Assembly (NCBI RefSeq): GCF_900103405.1
Contig: NZ_FNHX01000005.1
Span: forward strand, 250,845 to 314,844
Direction of reading: 5' to 3'
From: Polaromonas sp. JS666
GTDB lineage: Bacteria; Pseudomonadota; Gammaproteobacteria; Burkholderiales; Burkholderiaceae_C
DNA length: 64,000 bases
Of the stretch, positions 56,642 to 64,000 are shown in pieces. A program made the position numbers and the translations under genes. Under the pieces are notes generated by a model. The model saw only the letters and a program-made list of their open reading frames with translations, had not been told where the DNA came from and searched no databases. How positions within the stretch are numbered: the first letter of the stretch is position 1; every line of letters starts with the position of its first letter.

Positions 56642-56821
56642 GTGAAAGAAATCCGCCTCTGCTGGGCCGAGCATGTTGTTCACCATGAAGACTAGGTGAA
56701 GAGCGGCGGCCTATGGACTCCTGTTACCGAAGAGGCACGTCGAGATTTCCAGATCGTCGCCGAGACCGGCAATGAGATCTATTGATCTGGCTCGCATTGG
56801 GTGGAAGAACGCGAGGCGTAG
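56642..56821 (+). pseudogene. Remnant of a small gene with two in-frame stops
   Basis: GTG at 56642 opens a frame of 59 codons interrupted by TAG at 56693 and TGA at 56783, ending at TAG 56819. The translated pieces (KEIRLCWAEHVVHHED, GGLWTPVTEEARRDFQIVAE, SGSHWVEEREA) look like one small protein. This fills most of the 327-nt gap 56596-56922; the rest shows nothing. Confidence 0.5.
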
Positions 56822-56922
56822 GCCTGGCGCCCGCAGCCGACGTGACACAAGCGCGGAAACTGGCGCTAAAAGATTCGGCTAGGCCAGGTTAGCAACAATC
56901 CGGAATATATCTAGGATCATTT

Positions 56923-57762
56923 ATGCCAATAACTATTGCGGCGTCGGCATCGGCTGCTGCTGCGACAAATGCAGCTCAGTCCGGTGCCACCGATAGCGCG
57001 CCTTCGATTGCATCAGGCGTGTGGACCGCTGATTGGGCCACTCTAATTAAGCCTTTCACTGCGGACGCGCTTGCAAATGGATTTACGACATTAGTAGCTG
57101 CATTCGTAGGTGCAATGCTTGCCTACTATTTTCAGCGCCGTCACCAGGAGACCCAAGAACTGAGGAATGAATTGGTCGCGGCGCATCGATTGTTGTTTGC
57201 GCTGGCGCATCAAATGAATATGCTTGTGTTAATTCAACGCGACTATGTATCTCCCTATCTGCATCATCCCGGGCGCGCATTTGTTATGCAGGCCTCGGGA
57301 CCGATCAACTCCTTGAGGAATATTCTCGAGTTGCCAGACCTTGCCTTTCTATTGAAAGGAATGGAGGGTCATTTGGTTCTCCAGGAAACATACATGGCGC
57401 AGCAGAATTATGGCCAGGCACTGGATCAATGGAATGCCCGGTCAGCACTGTACGCAGAAAAAGTTCGCCCCGCTCTTATTGCTTCTGGTATCTCGGACGG
57501 AGTGACCGTAAGTGAAGCTGATATGCGCCGCGCTTTGGGCGAACATCTGTTTCGTTCAATTGTGAGCGAAACAGATAGCTCAGTTGACTATTTAAGGCGA
57601 GCGTTTGAGCGGCTTTCTGGTGCCATGAAAAATGCGCGAGTCCATTTTGTTAAACGCTTTGAAAGAAATGACTTTATGGTTTACGACTTCTCAAACACCT
57701 ACGGTCTTGTTGAATCGCCATCAATTGCCACCTCCGGGCCAGAAAAAGGAGCGGCTAAGTAA
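56923..57762 (+). CDS. Hypothetical single-helix membrane protein
   Basis: 279 residues. An Ala/Ser-rich N-terminus, one membrane helix (FTTLVAAFVGAMLAYYF, near residue 60) followed by RRHQETQELRNELVAAHRLL, and a long helical cytoplasmic part. It resembles the general form of small-cell-envelope helical-hairpin proteins but no family is recognised. It stands alone on the + strand ahead of a leftward gene. Confidence 0.65.
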   Translation: MPITIAASASAAAATNAAQSGATDSAPSIASGVWTADWATLIKPFTADALANGFTTLVAAFVGAMLAYYFQRRHQETQELRNELVAAHRLLFALAHQMNMLVLIQRDYVSPYLHHPGRAFVMQASGPINSLRNILELPDLAFLLKGMEGHLVLQETYMAQQNYGQALDQWNARSALYAEKVRPALIASGISDGVTVSEADMRRALGEHLFRSIVSETDSSVDYLRRAFERLSGAMKNARVHFVKRFERNDFMVYDFSNTYGLVESPSIATSGPEKGAAK

Positions 57763-57830
57763 AGAACCGCTTGAGCGATTCTGGTATGAGGGGGCGGCGG
57801 CGCTAGAAGTCAGCTTACTTGCCGGTGCAT

Positions 57831-58139
57831 CTATGTACCGGTGGATCCGTTATCTTCCAGCAACATGTGCATCTGGTGATTCAGCGTCACCAGCCGGTCG
57901 GCCAGTTCAACCGCTTTGTCAGGTACGTCCTCAATCGGATGGGTCCCCGTAGACATCCCGTCATAGGTGAACTCGAGGAAATGCGCGAAGCCTGGCGGGA
58001 CACAAAGAGCCTCTTGCCGGATCGCCGTTGCGATGCTGTCATAAGTCCTAGGCGGCGTCACCAACACGCCGCCTTGCTCTGCCCTAGCGACATATACGCC
58101 TCGTACTTCTCTGTTGATATCGATGGTCAGGATTAGCAT
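57831..58139 (-). CDS. Hypothetical protein, 102 aa
   Basis: ATG at 58139. The sequence MLILTIDINREVRGVYVARA then GVLVTPPRTYDSIATAIRQE and FAHFLEFTYDGMSTGTHPIE looks ordered and mixed alpha/beta; the tail is helical. The opposite-strand frame here looks less protein-like, so the leftward gene was chosen. Divergent from the gene at 58211 across a palindromic site. Confidence 0.55.
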   Translation of the reverse strand: MLILTIDINREVRGVYVARAEQGGVLVTPPRTYDSIATAIRQEALCVPPGFAHFLEFTYDGMSTGTHPIEDVPDKAVELADRLVTLNHQMHMLLEDNGSTGT

Positions 58140-58151
58140 TTGCTTAATTGA

Positions 58152-58165
58152 TGAACTTTAGTTCA
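58152..58165. promoter_or_regulatory. 14-bp palindrome in a divergent promoter region
   Basis: TGAACTTTAGTTCA (TGAACT-TT-AGTTCA) lies 13 bp from the start of the leftward gene and 46 bp from the rightward one. Placement and symmetry suit an operator. The regulator is unknown. Confidence 0.45.
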
Positions 58166-58210
58166 GTGGGCTTGCGATACATTATGGCCACCTAAACAGA
58201 TGGGGCCTCA

Positions 58211-58873
58211 ATGAGTGCAGGGTTCGACGCGATAACCAAGTTCTTCAAAGATCGAGCGGAAGACCTCAGGCGCATTGTCCGCGGCTCAAAGGGTGACGTA
58301 GAGCTTGGTGATGTTGAAAGCGAGGCCTATCTGGCCGCCGAAGACATAGGCAACAAGCGCGGTTACCCTTTCGACTTCACTGACCAGGTAGACCAACAGA
58401 CGCTTCTTGGCCGGCTGTACAACCGCTTAGTGAAGTTCGCCGACAAGAACATCCGATTCGCCGTCAAGCTCGATACGGACTGGGATCGCGAGGAAAGTAC
58501 CTCATTCGGCGCCACTCTGGCCCGACTACTTACTGCCCCGGCTTCCTACGATCCAGTAGTCAGCTTGGAAGCAACTCAAGACGGTGACGAGGTTCAGGCC
58601 GCTGTACAGCGCAGCTACTCCGAAGCGGCCGCGTATGTGTTGCTTCTAATGCGGTTCAACTGGGAGCCCAAAGACTTGGCCATCCATCTACGGGTAGCGC
58701 TGGCCTCGCTGCGGCTCAGGCTGCGCATAGCCGGCTTCAAGGTCAAGTTTCAGCCGTCACTGTTTGACGGCGTAGACAAGATTCCCCAGGACTTCCCGGC
58801 CAACGTACGCCCAGATAGGGTGACTCGCCAGCCGGTCCACCTTGAGGGAGAGCAGGTGGCCTGGACTTTCTGA
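58211..58873 (+). CDS. Hypothetical protein, 220 aa (sigma-factor-like pattern)
   Basis: The N-terminal DLRRIVRGSKGDVELGDVES then EAYLAAEDIGNKRGYPFDF loosely recalls a sigma-70 region 2 (a helix, then DVxxEAYL). The second half has an AAAYVLLLMRFNWEPKDLAI helix pair that might be region 4-like. These similarities are weak. The C-terminus ends in a beta-type tail GEQVAWTF. Stands after the palindrome with its own promoter. Confidence 0.55.
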   Translation: MSAGFDAITKFFKDRAEDLRRIVRGSKGDVELGDVESEAYLAAEDIGNKRGYPFDFTDQVDQQTLLGRLYNRLVKFADKNIRFAVKLDTDWDREESTSFGATLARLLTAPASYDPVVSLEATQDGDEVQAAVQRSYSEAAAYVLLLMRFNWEPKDLAIHLRVALASLRLRLRIAGFKVKFQPSLFDGVDKIPQDFPANVRPDRVTRQPVHLEGEQVAWTF

Positions 58874-58924
58874 CCCACCGAATGGTACTTGCATGGTGTG
58901 ATAAAAAGGATTACTATTTATCGC

Positions 58925-59107
58925 ATGCAACGCAAGGAAAATATTTCCCAAAAATTAGCACCTGGTCGGAAACCTTTAAGCGAAGGAGTGAGGACTATCG
59001 GCGTGACCCTGAAGATGACGGTGGTACAGCGCGAGAAGCTGGCTCGCCTCGGAGGTGCGCCATGGGTGCGCGAGAAAATCGATAAGGCTAAGGAGCCAGA
59101 AGAGTAA
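58925..59107 (+). CDS. Small ribbon-helix-helix-like protein
   Basis: 60 residues from ATG at 58925. GRKPLSEGVRTIGVTLKMTV (strand) then VQREKLARLGGAPWVREKID (helices) resembles small RHH DNA-binding proteins of plasmids and islands. Could be a local repressor. A short hairpin follows. Confidence 0.55.
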   Translation: MQRKENISQKLAPGRKPLSEGVRTIGVTLKMTVVQREKLARLGGAPWVREKIDKAKEPEE

Positions 59108-59113
59108 CCGCTA

Positions 59114-59139
59114 TGCCCTGCAGCGGTTAATGCAGGGCA
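59114..59139 (+). terminator. Hairpin after the RHH-like gene
   Basis: TGCCCTGCA and TGCAGGGCA form a perfect 9-bp stem around GCGGTTAA. There is no T-run after it, so terminator function is uncertain; a regulatory site is equally possible. Confidence 0.4.
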
Positions 59140-59211
59140 CAAAAGACGACGGCCAAGGTGCTTGGAACCACCCTGACCGTCTGACCAAAACTCACTGGAT
59201 TGGAGTGAATC

Positions 59212-59721
59212 ATGGCTACCCGTAAGTATGTCACTAATAGCCCGTCTTCCCAAGAAACCCCGGGGACGATGGAGGCCCGTGAACTGATTATTGAGATCCA
59301 ACCGCGCATGTGCGTGCGCTGGGAGGGAACTGCAGCTCAGCTCCTGGACGAAGACCTTATTCCTAAGAAATTTGACTGGCCTTCCGGGCGGAGAAGCCGC
59401 GGCTGGAATGGGGACGATGGGTTCACCTATTGGCTTCAACGCAGCCGCCCGCCCGGCATTAAAGGCCCGATGTCAGTATGGGTGCACGGTGACTGGTGGA
59501 TGCTGCAGAGGACACCGACTACCGAGATTGGGACGGGATTTGCGGCGGCCAATCTCTACGAAGCACGTTGCGCATACGAACGAGAGCTATGGAGGCAAAC
59601 TCCCGCGGCTCGCGTTCAATGGACCAGGTATTGCATGGCTCAAGAGCATGAGGAATTTCAAACCTTCCTCAAACGAGCAACTGGTGAGTTAAGTTGCTCC
59701 CAGCCATCGAGGAGCAACTAA
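59212..59721 (+). CDS. Hypothetical island/phage protein, 169 aa
   Basis: ATG at 59212. A Trp-rich middle (FDWPSGRRSRGWNGDDGFTY, GPMSVWVHGDWWMLQ) and a helical end (LYEARCAYERELWRQTPAA). No family is recognised. Its stop shares a base with the next start (TAATG), so it is coupled to that gene. Confidence 0.6.
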   Translation: MATRKYVTNSPSSQETPGTMEARELIIEIQPRMCVRWEGTAAQLLDEDLIPKKFDWPSGRRSRGWNGDDGFTYWLQRSRPPGIKGPMSVWVHGDWWMLQRTPTTEIGTGFAAANLYEARCAYERELWRQTPAARVQWTRYCMAQEHEEFQTFLKRATGELSCSQPSRSN

Positions 59722-60422
59722 TGGCCGCGTACCTTAAGCGCGAAGCGATAGAGCTCCTCTTTGGTGACGAGCCGGATACCCTCAAGCGAGTGCTGGCTGT
59801 CATAGAGTCGGCGGCGCCGGCCGCACAGCAAGCACGTCTCACGGGCCCCCTACAGCTGCAGTTGACGCCGACAATCCAGCGAAATTACGTGCGGCGAGGG
59901 GTCTTTGAACGTTTCAGGCCGGAGTGGGCGGAAAAAATACTGCCTAACCTGACCGCCGTTTTCTATGTGTCGGTGAAGGACGCGGAAGAAGTTCTGAGTG
60001 ACGCCAAGAAACAGAGGTCGAAATATGATGGGCCGCGCGGCGAAGCTGTGGCGTGGGGTGCGCTGATCAAATGCCTCGCAAGGTTGATTGAGGATGAGAA
60101 ATTCCACGGCTGCATCGAGTTCCCTGGCGAGGAGAAAGTGGAAGCTGCCCGCCGTGCTGCCTCAGCAATATTCAGAGTTGGGGAGCGAGTTACCGTTTGG
60201 GATGGCGATGGAGACGAAGCGGGATCAGCCACAATCGTTGGTCCATATGGCGCTTACGTCGTAGATATGGATGACGGTCCGTATGTGAGGAACGACAAGA
60301 GGGTCGATTGTTGTCACGGCTATAGGGCGCGCTCTAGCAACGGAGAAACATTCTTCTACTATCCGTGGCAGCTTTCCCCAATAGGCGAAAGCTACGGGCA
60401 TCTGCGGTTAGTCAAGTATTGA
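59721..60422 (+). CDS. Hypothetical protein, 233 aa, with C-terminal SH3-like part
   Basis: ATG at 59721 with GGAG eight bases upstream. The N-terminal 140 residues are helical with KREAIELLFGDEPDTLKRVL. The C-terminal part, IFRVGERVTVWDGDGDEAGS and GPYGAYVVDMDDGPYVRNDK, fits a small beta-barrel (SH3/KOW-type). No family is recognised. Follows the previous gene without a gap and precedes a larger unknown gene by 12 nt. Confidence 0.6.
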   Translation: MAAYLKREAIELLFGDEPDTLKRVLAVIESAAPAAQQARLTGPLQLQLTPTIQRNYVRRGVFERFRPEWAEKILPNLTAVFYVSVKDAEEVLSDAKKQRSKYDGPRGEAVAWGALIKCLARLIEDEKFHGCIEFPGEEKVEAARRAASAIFRVGERVTVWDGDGDEAGSATIVGPYGAYVVDMDDGPYVRNDKRVDCCHGYRARSSNGETFFYYPWQLSPIGESYGHLRLVKY

Positions 60423-60434
60423 GTGGGGGGCACT

Positions 60435-61868
60435 ATGAACAAAGACGTCAGATTCACAATTTTTGAAAAGCCATTGGAGCCCCGGGAACGGCTTTCGTCG
60501 GACGACCCGAAATACTTGGAAGCATTAAAGCAACATGACGAGACGGTCGAGGGAGTTCGAAAGAAGATTGTCGAATCTCCGCGTGAATTGTTTTCTCATC
60601 TTCTCGGCGCACTGGTCACTCAACCGGACACGTTTGCAAGCATTGCGCCAAAGTCTGTTCGACGGTATGGGTATGTGGCGAAACATTTTCTTGCCGCGCT
60701 GAGCGGTCGGGAAAAGAGCGCCTCACCATACGTCCCATTGGAACAATACTGCCTCGACGACACGTTCAGCTCAAATCGAACAATTTACTTCCGGCTGTTT
60801 AATGTTGACCCGGATGACTTTATGGATTCGATTTTTCGAGAGCTGTTGGAAGACTATATAGATCGACTTCAAAACTCTATCGCCCTGGTCTGTCATATGG
60901 TGTATCGAGGACTCCCCCTTTACGTAGACGAAGGCTCTGGAAATTTTAGAGAGTTAGAGTCCAACGATGAAACATTAGTCTTCATCAAAGGCATGGGCAA
61001 GTACTTCTACCCTCCCGACGACTGTACGGCCGCACCTGAGTGGCTACTGGGTTTGTATCTTAAGCCCGGTGATGTCGATCTTTATCACCTGATTTATTCT
61101 CAGCAAGACCCGCCGTCACCCGACGAAGAAAAAATTCTCATGAAAGCGTACCAGACGGGTTTGGGGCGAACCAGCGGAGCCGGCTCTGAAGAGAAGTCTT
61201 CTTTGAAGGAGAAGTCCGACGAGCTTTTTTCGATGGATGACTATGCTGATGTGAGAAACGATCTTCTCGGGCAACTGAACTACTTGGTCGATAACGTCTT
61301 AAAGATTCCAGCTGAAATATTTAAGGATCACGGAACATCCGCGTTCACCATGCAGCTGAGCCAGGCTGCCAAGGACCTTCCAGAAGCTCAAGATGGTGCA
61401 ATGTACGAGAAAGCCTCGAAGTCGTTTGAATTGTTGTGTGCGTCGGTTCCGAATGTGCCTAGAGGCGCTCTTGAGGCTCTGAGCATGTCCTACTCTGCGT
61501 TGACTTTGGACTATGACAACTCAATGAATACCGACAAGCTTTTGAGCCGGCTATCCATGTTAATGGCCATTGCCACTGGAGTCGGGAAGATATTCGGCAT
61601 GCTTCCCAATGCTTCTGTAGTTGATGTTCGAAGTGAGTCCGAGCGACGCGCGATGCTTTCTCGCGCGGGGAGACTTGGGGCGGAAAAAAAGAACGAAGGA
61701 ACAGCGACATTGAAAGCCTGGGCACTGAGCATGGCGAGTGGTTTACGCGGAGCCGACCGAGATATTGCGCGGAAGCTCATACTTGAACTACCTGCTGAGC
61801 TGGCTGATAAATCCAAGAACCCAGAGCGCTTGATATACGAGGCATTACTGAAGCAAAGAAGGAAGTAA
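60435..61868 (+). CDS. Hypothetical protein, 477 aa
   Basis: ATG at 60435. Mostly helical, polar, no signal peptide. Segments: DDPKYLEALKQHDETVEGVR at the start, a middle PPDDCTAAPEWLLGLYLKPG, and a basic C-terminal region RSESERRAMLSRAGRLGAEK with ADRDIARKLILELP. Last of three genes in a row of unknown function (59212-61868). GC is lower than the chromosomal backbone, which marks it as acquired. Confidence 0.65.
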   Translation: MNKDVRFTIFEKPLEPRERLSSDDPKYLEALKQHDETVEGVRKKIVESPRELFSHLLGALVTQPDTFASIAPKSVRRYGYVAKHFLAALSGREKSASPYVPLEQYCLDDTFSSNRTIYFRLFNVDPDDFMDSIFRELLEDYIDRLQNSIALVCHMVYRGLPLYVDEGSGNFRELESNDETLVFIKGMGKYFYPPDDCTAAPEWLLGLYLKPGDVDLYHLIYSQQDPPSPDEEKILMKAYQTGLGRTSGAGSEEKSSLKEKSDELFSMDDYADVRNDLLGQLNYLVDNVLKIPAEIFKDHGTSAFTMQLSQAAKDLPEAQDGAMYEKASKSFELLCASVPNVPRGALEALSMSYSALTLDYDNSMNTDKLLSRLSMLMAIATGVGKIFGMLPNASVVDVRSESERRAMLSRAGRLGAEKKNEGTATLKAWALSMASGLRGADRDIARKLILELPAELADKSKNPERLIYEALLKQRRK

Positions 61869-61874
61869 GGGCGT

Positions 61875-61940
61875 ACGGCTAGCTAGCTAGCCGTAACGGG
61901 CGGCCAGCCACACGTAACGGCTGGCTAGCCAGACGTACCA
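61875..61940. repeat. Palindromes and 20-21-bp imperfect direct repeats
   Basis: ACGGCTAGCTAGCTAGCCGT (61875-61894) is a perfect 20-bp palindrome. CTGGCTAGCCAG (61921-61932) is another. The pattern GGC(C/T)AGCCA-N-ACGTA repeats at about 20-bp spacing, with GTAACGG at 61893-61899 and 61914-61920. Lies directly after the 477-aa gene; it may be a terminator, a regulator array, or origin-like iterons. Confidence 0.5.
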
Positions 61941-61996
61941 CAGCATAGGGATAAGAACTCAACATTGCGCCATCCTCCACTACGGACTTTGGCAGC

Positions 61997-62269
61997 ATGA
62001 ATCAATCCAGCAAGGTGCAGGGCACCGACCAAAAGCCCCAGCCCTCTCCCGCACTCCAAGCGACCGACGCCGTCCACCGCCGCGACTGGGCAGCCGCAGC
62101 TCGACACTTCACCCATGCCACCACGGCGCTGCCTCCAGACCCCCAAGGCTCCACCACCGCCGCAGAGCTGACCCTGCGGCGCCAGGCCCACGTCGCTGGC
62201 TCCATGCACCGGCGCATGCAGTACTTCGGCCTGGAGCGGGCGTTCGTCATTCCTGAGGGGGCTCGGTGA
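61997..62269 (+). CDS. Hypothetical protein, 90 aa
   Basis: ATG at 61997. Polar, helical: HRRDWAAAARHFTHATTALP and ELTLRRQAHVAGSMHRRMQY. GC is high again, unlike the preceding genes. Its first 15 residues (NQSSKVQGTDQKPQ) resemble those of the AlpA-like gene at 62484, in sequence and in DNA. Function unknown. Confidence 0.55.
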   Translation: MNQSSKVQGTDQKPQPSPALQATDAVHRRDWAAAARHFTHATTALPPDPQGSTTAAELTLRRQAHVAGSMHRRMQYFGLERAFVIPEGAR

Positions 62270-62487
62270 TGGTGGCTTCTACTCGACTTCGGCAAATTCG
62301 CCAAACGGTGCAACCCTTCACCAAGACTTGCCACCGTTGCCTGGCCAGACTGACGGGCATGACATCGACCACTGATGAAAACCCCAAACGAGCCTCCCTC
62401 AGGGGGAAATCGGCGAATTCAGGCACATTTGTCCCGGATTTTGGCGAGCGTTCTGTCGGAAACTTCTCGGTGAAGGAATTCGCATGA
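62269..62487 (+). CDS. Possible small protein, 72 aa
   Basis: ATG at 62269 overlaps the previous stop (TGATG), and the stop overlaps the next start (ATGA), which favours a real gene. The protein (RLRQIRQTVQPFTKTCHRCL, then Ser/Arg-rich) has no recognised domain and no clear structure. Might instead be a leader region of the AlpA-like gene. Confidence 0.35.
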   Translation: MVASTRLRQIRQTVQPFTKTCHRCLARLTGMTSTTDENPKRASLRGKSANSGTFVPDFGERSVGNFSVKEFA

Positions 62488-62720
62488 ACCAGCAGAACAC
62501 GGCGCCCGGCGCCGACCAAAAGCCCCAGTACGCTCGCGCAACCGCCACGGCCCAGCATTTGTGCATCGGTAAGAGCACCTTGTGGCAGTGGTGCGGATCC
62601 GGGCCAGGTAGCCGCCCGGGGTTCCCAAAACCCATCAAGGCTGGGCCCAAGGTCTCGCTGTTCAACATCACCGCCATCGAGGCGTACCTGAAAGCCCAGG
62701 CCGAGCAGGTGGCGCCATGA
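62484..62720 (+). CDS. AlpA-like DNA-binding protein
   Basis: 78 residues. YARATATAQHLCIGKSTLWQ then PGFPKPIKAGPKVSLFNITA then IEAYLKAQ is the pattern of AlpA/excisionase-type winged helix proteins of prophages and P4-like islands, which activate integrase expression or aid excision. Reads into phage-like genes. Confidence 0.75.
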   Translation: MNQQNTAPGADQKPQYARATATAQHLCIGKSTLWQWCGSGPGSRPGFPKPIKAGPKVSLFNITAIEAYLKAQAEQVAP

Positions 62721-62772
62721 GGGATGTCGAATTAAAACGTTTTGATAGATTTCCGGCCTCAGGACGGGGAGC

Positions 62773-63102
62773 ATGAGCGCTATGAAACGCAATTACCTCC
62801 TCCTGCTGTCCCTGTCGGCGGCCACCGCGGCCGTAGGCAAAGAATTCATGGCCCGGATCAAGATGAATGTGGACGCCACCGCTGCGCCTTTGTGGATCGA
62901 TTCCCGCGGCATAGGCGTGTTCCTGTCCACCAAGCTGCCGGCCCGGCAGATCTGGCTGCATGCGTTCCCCGACAGCTTGACGTTCGCCCAGCGAGATGCT
63001 CTCAGGGACCTGCTGATCATCCAGGTCGGCCCTGACGTGGCCGGCCCGCCCGAGGCGAAATCTATCGCTTGGCTCAATTCGCATAAGGCAAGTCATGCCT
63101 GA
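62773..63102 (+). CDS. Hypothetical phage-like protein, 109 aa
   Basis: ATG at 62773 with GGGGAG upstream. Begins KRNYLLLLSLSAATAAVGKE; the rest (ARQIWLHAFPDSLTFAQRDA, GPPEAKSIAWLNSHK) is mixed. The start could be a weak signal peptide. It overlaps the next gene by 8 nt. No family is recognised. Confidence 0.5.
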   Translation: MSAMKRNYLLLLSLSAATAAVGKEFMARIKMNVDATAAPLWIDSRGIGVFLSTKLPARQIWLHAFPDSLTFAQRDALRDLLIIQVGPDVAGPPEAKSIAWLNSHKASHA

Positions 63103-64000
63103 CGCTCAAATATCACCATTGACACCGGCCGCGGGCGATCTGCGCGATTTCCCGCACACGCCGGTCTACCGCGCGCGCCTGTTCGCATCCGAATTCCATG
63201 CGCAGACCACGGACGCCGAATGGCGCGCAGGCGTCACGCTGTGGATGAAGTCCTGGGATCAGGTTCCGGCCGGCAGCCTTCCAACCGACGAAATCGCTCT
63301 GTGCCGCCTTGCCGAGCTGGGCCGGGACATCAAGACCTGGCGCAAGGTTAAACCCGGCGCATTGCGCGGCTGGATCCTCTGTGACGACGGCCGGATGTAC
63401 CACCCCACAGTCGCCGAAGGCGTCAACAAAGCGCTTGAGTCGAAGTTGTCACAGCGCAGCAAAACCGCCAAAGCCCGTATTGCCGCGCTGCAAAAACTCC
63501 TCGACGCGGCAACCGAACAGGACAAGAAAGACAGCTTGACGGCGGAAATCGAGAAGGTGAAACAGAGTCTGAAACTGGTTCAGTCACAGACCACCAAAGA
63601 AGCGCCGGTGGACCCACCAAAGCCGCCTGTATCTCAGTCTGTCACAGACCCTGTAGCTGAGTCCAAGGAGAAGGAGAAGGAGAAGGAGAAGGAGAAGGAG
63701 AAGGAGAAGGAGAAGGGATTTGATATTACAGAAGCTAAAGCTTCTGGCGACAAGTCGCCGCCCGATCTCGAACTTTCCGCGTCAGACCTTTGGAAATCCG
63801 CCGTCGAACTGCTGACCGGGCAGGGGATGACCGACGCCAGCGCCCGAACTTTCATCGGCGGGCTGCGCAAGAAATTCACCAACGACGTGGCCGATGCCGT
63901 GATCCAGGCCGCGGTAGTCGAGCGCCCAGCCGAGGCTCGAGCATGGCTCACGAAGGCTTGCGAGCTGCGCGCCAGCCAAACCCACAAATCCCAACGCACC
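63095..64000 (+). CDS. DUF1376-like phage replication-associated protein, partial
   Basis: Open from ATG at 63095 to the window edge (302 codons), 3' end missing. The N-terminal HTPVYRARLFASEFHAQTTD, EWRAGVTLWMKSWDQVPAGS and LPTDEIALCRLAELG fit DUF1376, a family of phage proteins near replication genes. A coiled coil (residues about 125-165) and a Lys-Glu run near 190-208 follow, then a helical domain. Suggests a prophage or phage-like part of the island. Confidence 0.78.
   Translation, partial: MPDAQISPLTPAAGDLRDFPHTPVYRARLFASEFHAQTTDAEWRAGVTLWMKSWDQVPAGSLPTDEIALCRLAELGRDIKTWRKVKPGALRGWILCDDGRMYHPTVAEGVNKALESKLSQRSKTAKARIAALQKLLDAATEQDKKDSLTAEIEKVKQSLKLVQSQTTKEAPVDPPKPPVSQSVTDPVAESKEKEKEKEKEKEKEKEKGFDITEAKASGDKSPPDLELSASDLWKSAVELLTGQGMTDASARTFIGGLRKKFTNDVADAVIQAAVVERPAEARAWLTKACELRASQTHKSQRT
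63665..63712 (+). repeat. AAGGAG hexanucleotide repeat, 8 copies
   Basis: Eight perfect tandem AAGGAG units encode (Lys-Glu)8 inside the DUF1376-like gene. Unit loss or gain stays in frame, so it changes linker length only. Confidence 0.9.

Noticed and set aside
57632..58136. Rightward frames overlapping the end of the 279-aa gene and the 102-aa gene
   Set aside because: They overlap better-looking genes and have shadow-like composition.
61875..61940. CRISPR array
   Set aside because: Only two or three imperfect units without spacers; no cas genes in the window.
47299..64000. Right attachment site of the island
   Set aside because: No second copy of the tRNA-Ser 3' end was found by eye; the island probably ends beyond the window.

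Overview
The window looks like a chromosome segment of a high-GC betaproteobacterium of the order Burkholderiales, most likely family Comamonadaceae (Polaromonas/Rhodoferax-like). The basis is protein character (PabB-PabC fusion, DUF3460, DUF3305/DUF3306 formate dehydrogenase cluster), intergenic repeats typical of that family, and overall codon style, including frequent use of ATA for Ile before GGC/CGC/GAC. The assignment is inference; no search was run.

Region 1 (1-19,081) is core metabolism and housekeeping. It holds bioA (cut by the window edge) and panD, then nadC-nadA, a pabB-pabC fusion, a TPR-methyltransferase, a decayed second copy of the 3' end of nadB, a CHMI/tautomerase-family gene, and the leftward run DUF3460-scpA-nadB. 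These are followed by a BamE-like lipoprotein, a SulP anion transporter, a 7TM/degenerate-GGDEF sensor, metG, apbC/mrp and a LysR regulator. All three enzymes of de novo NAD synthesis from aspartate to nicotinate mononucleotide (NadB, NadA, NadC) are present.

Region 2 (19,082-36,902) is a formate/oxalate C1 island. It contains an OFA-family transporter, a soluble NAD-linked formate dehydrogenase (fused NuoE/NuoF-like subunit plus molybdopterin subunit), then DUF3305, DUF3306, a polyferredoxin and a TorD-like chaperone. These lead into a periplasmic Tat-exported formate dehydrogenase (small Tat protein, alpha, Fe-S beta, small lipoprotein, cytochrome b gamma, small exported protein), with fdhD closing the cluster. 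A 270-bp nested-palindrome element sits between the operon and fdhD, apparently in the loop of a terminator.

Region 3 (36,899-47,298) is again core: a C13-family peptidase, an FtsX-like permease, a truncated globin, radC-smr, an FKBP-type PPIase with ispH, a threonine/serine dehydratase, serS and tRNA-Ser(CGA).

Region 4 (47,299-64,000, continuing past the window) is an integrated island whose left end is the tRNA-Ser 3' end. It starts with a P4-type tyrosine integrase. Next comes a compact leftward operon of a large serine recombinase and two different ParB-like proteins with 4-nt gene overlaps. After that lie a divergent gene pair with two perfect LexA-type boxes, several small secreted or membrane proteins including a Rap1a/Tai-like one, an HNH nuclease gene broken by an inserted lipoprotein gene, and unknown genes of lower GC. 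The window ends in phage-like genes (AlpA-like, DUF1376-like with a (KE)n tract). The best candidates for something undescribed are the recombinase-ParB-ParB cassette, the nested palindrome at 35.7-36.0 kb, and the SOS-controlled and unknown genes of the island.
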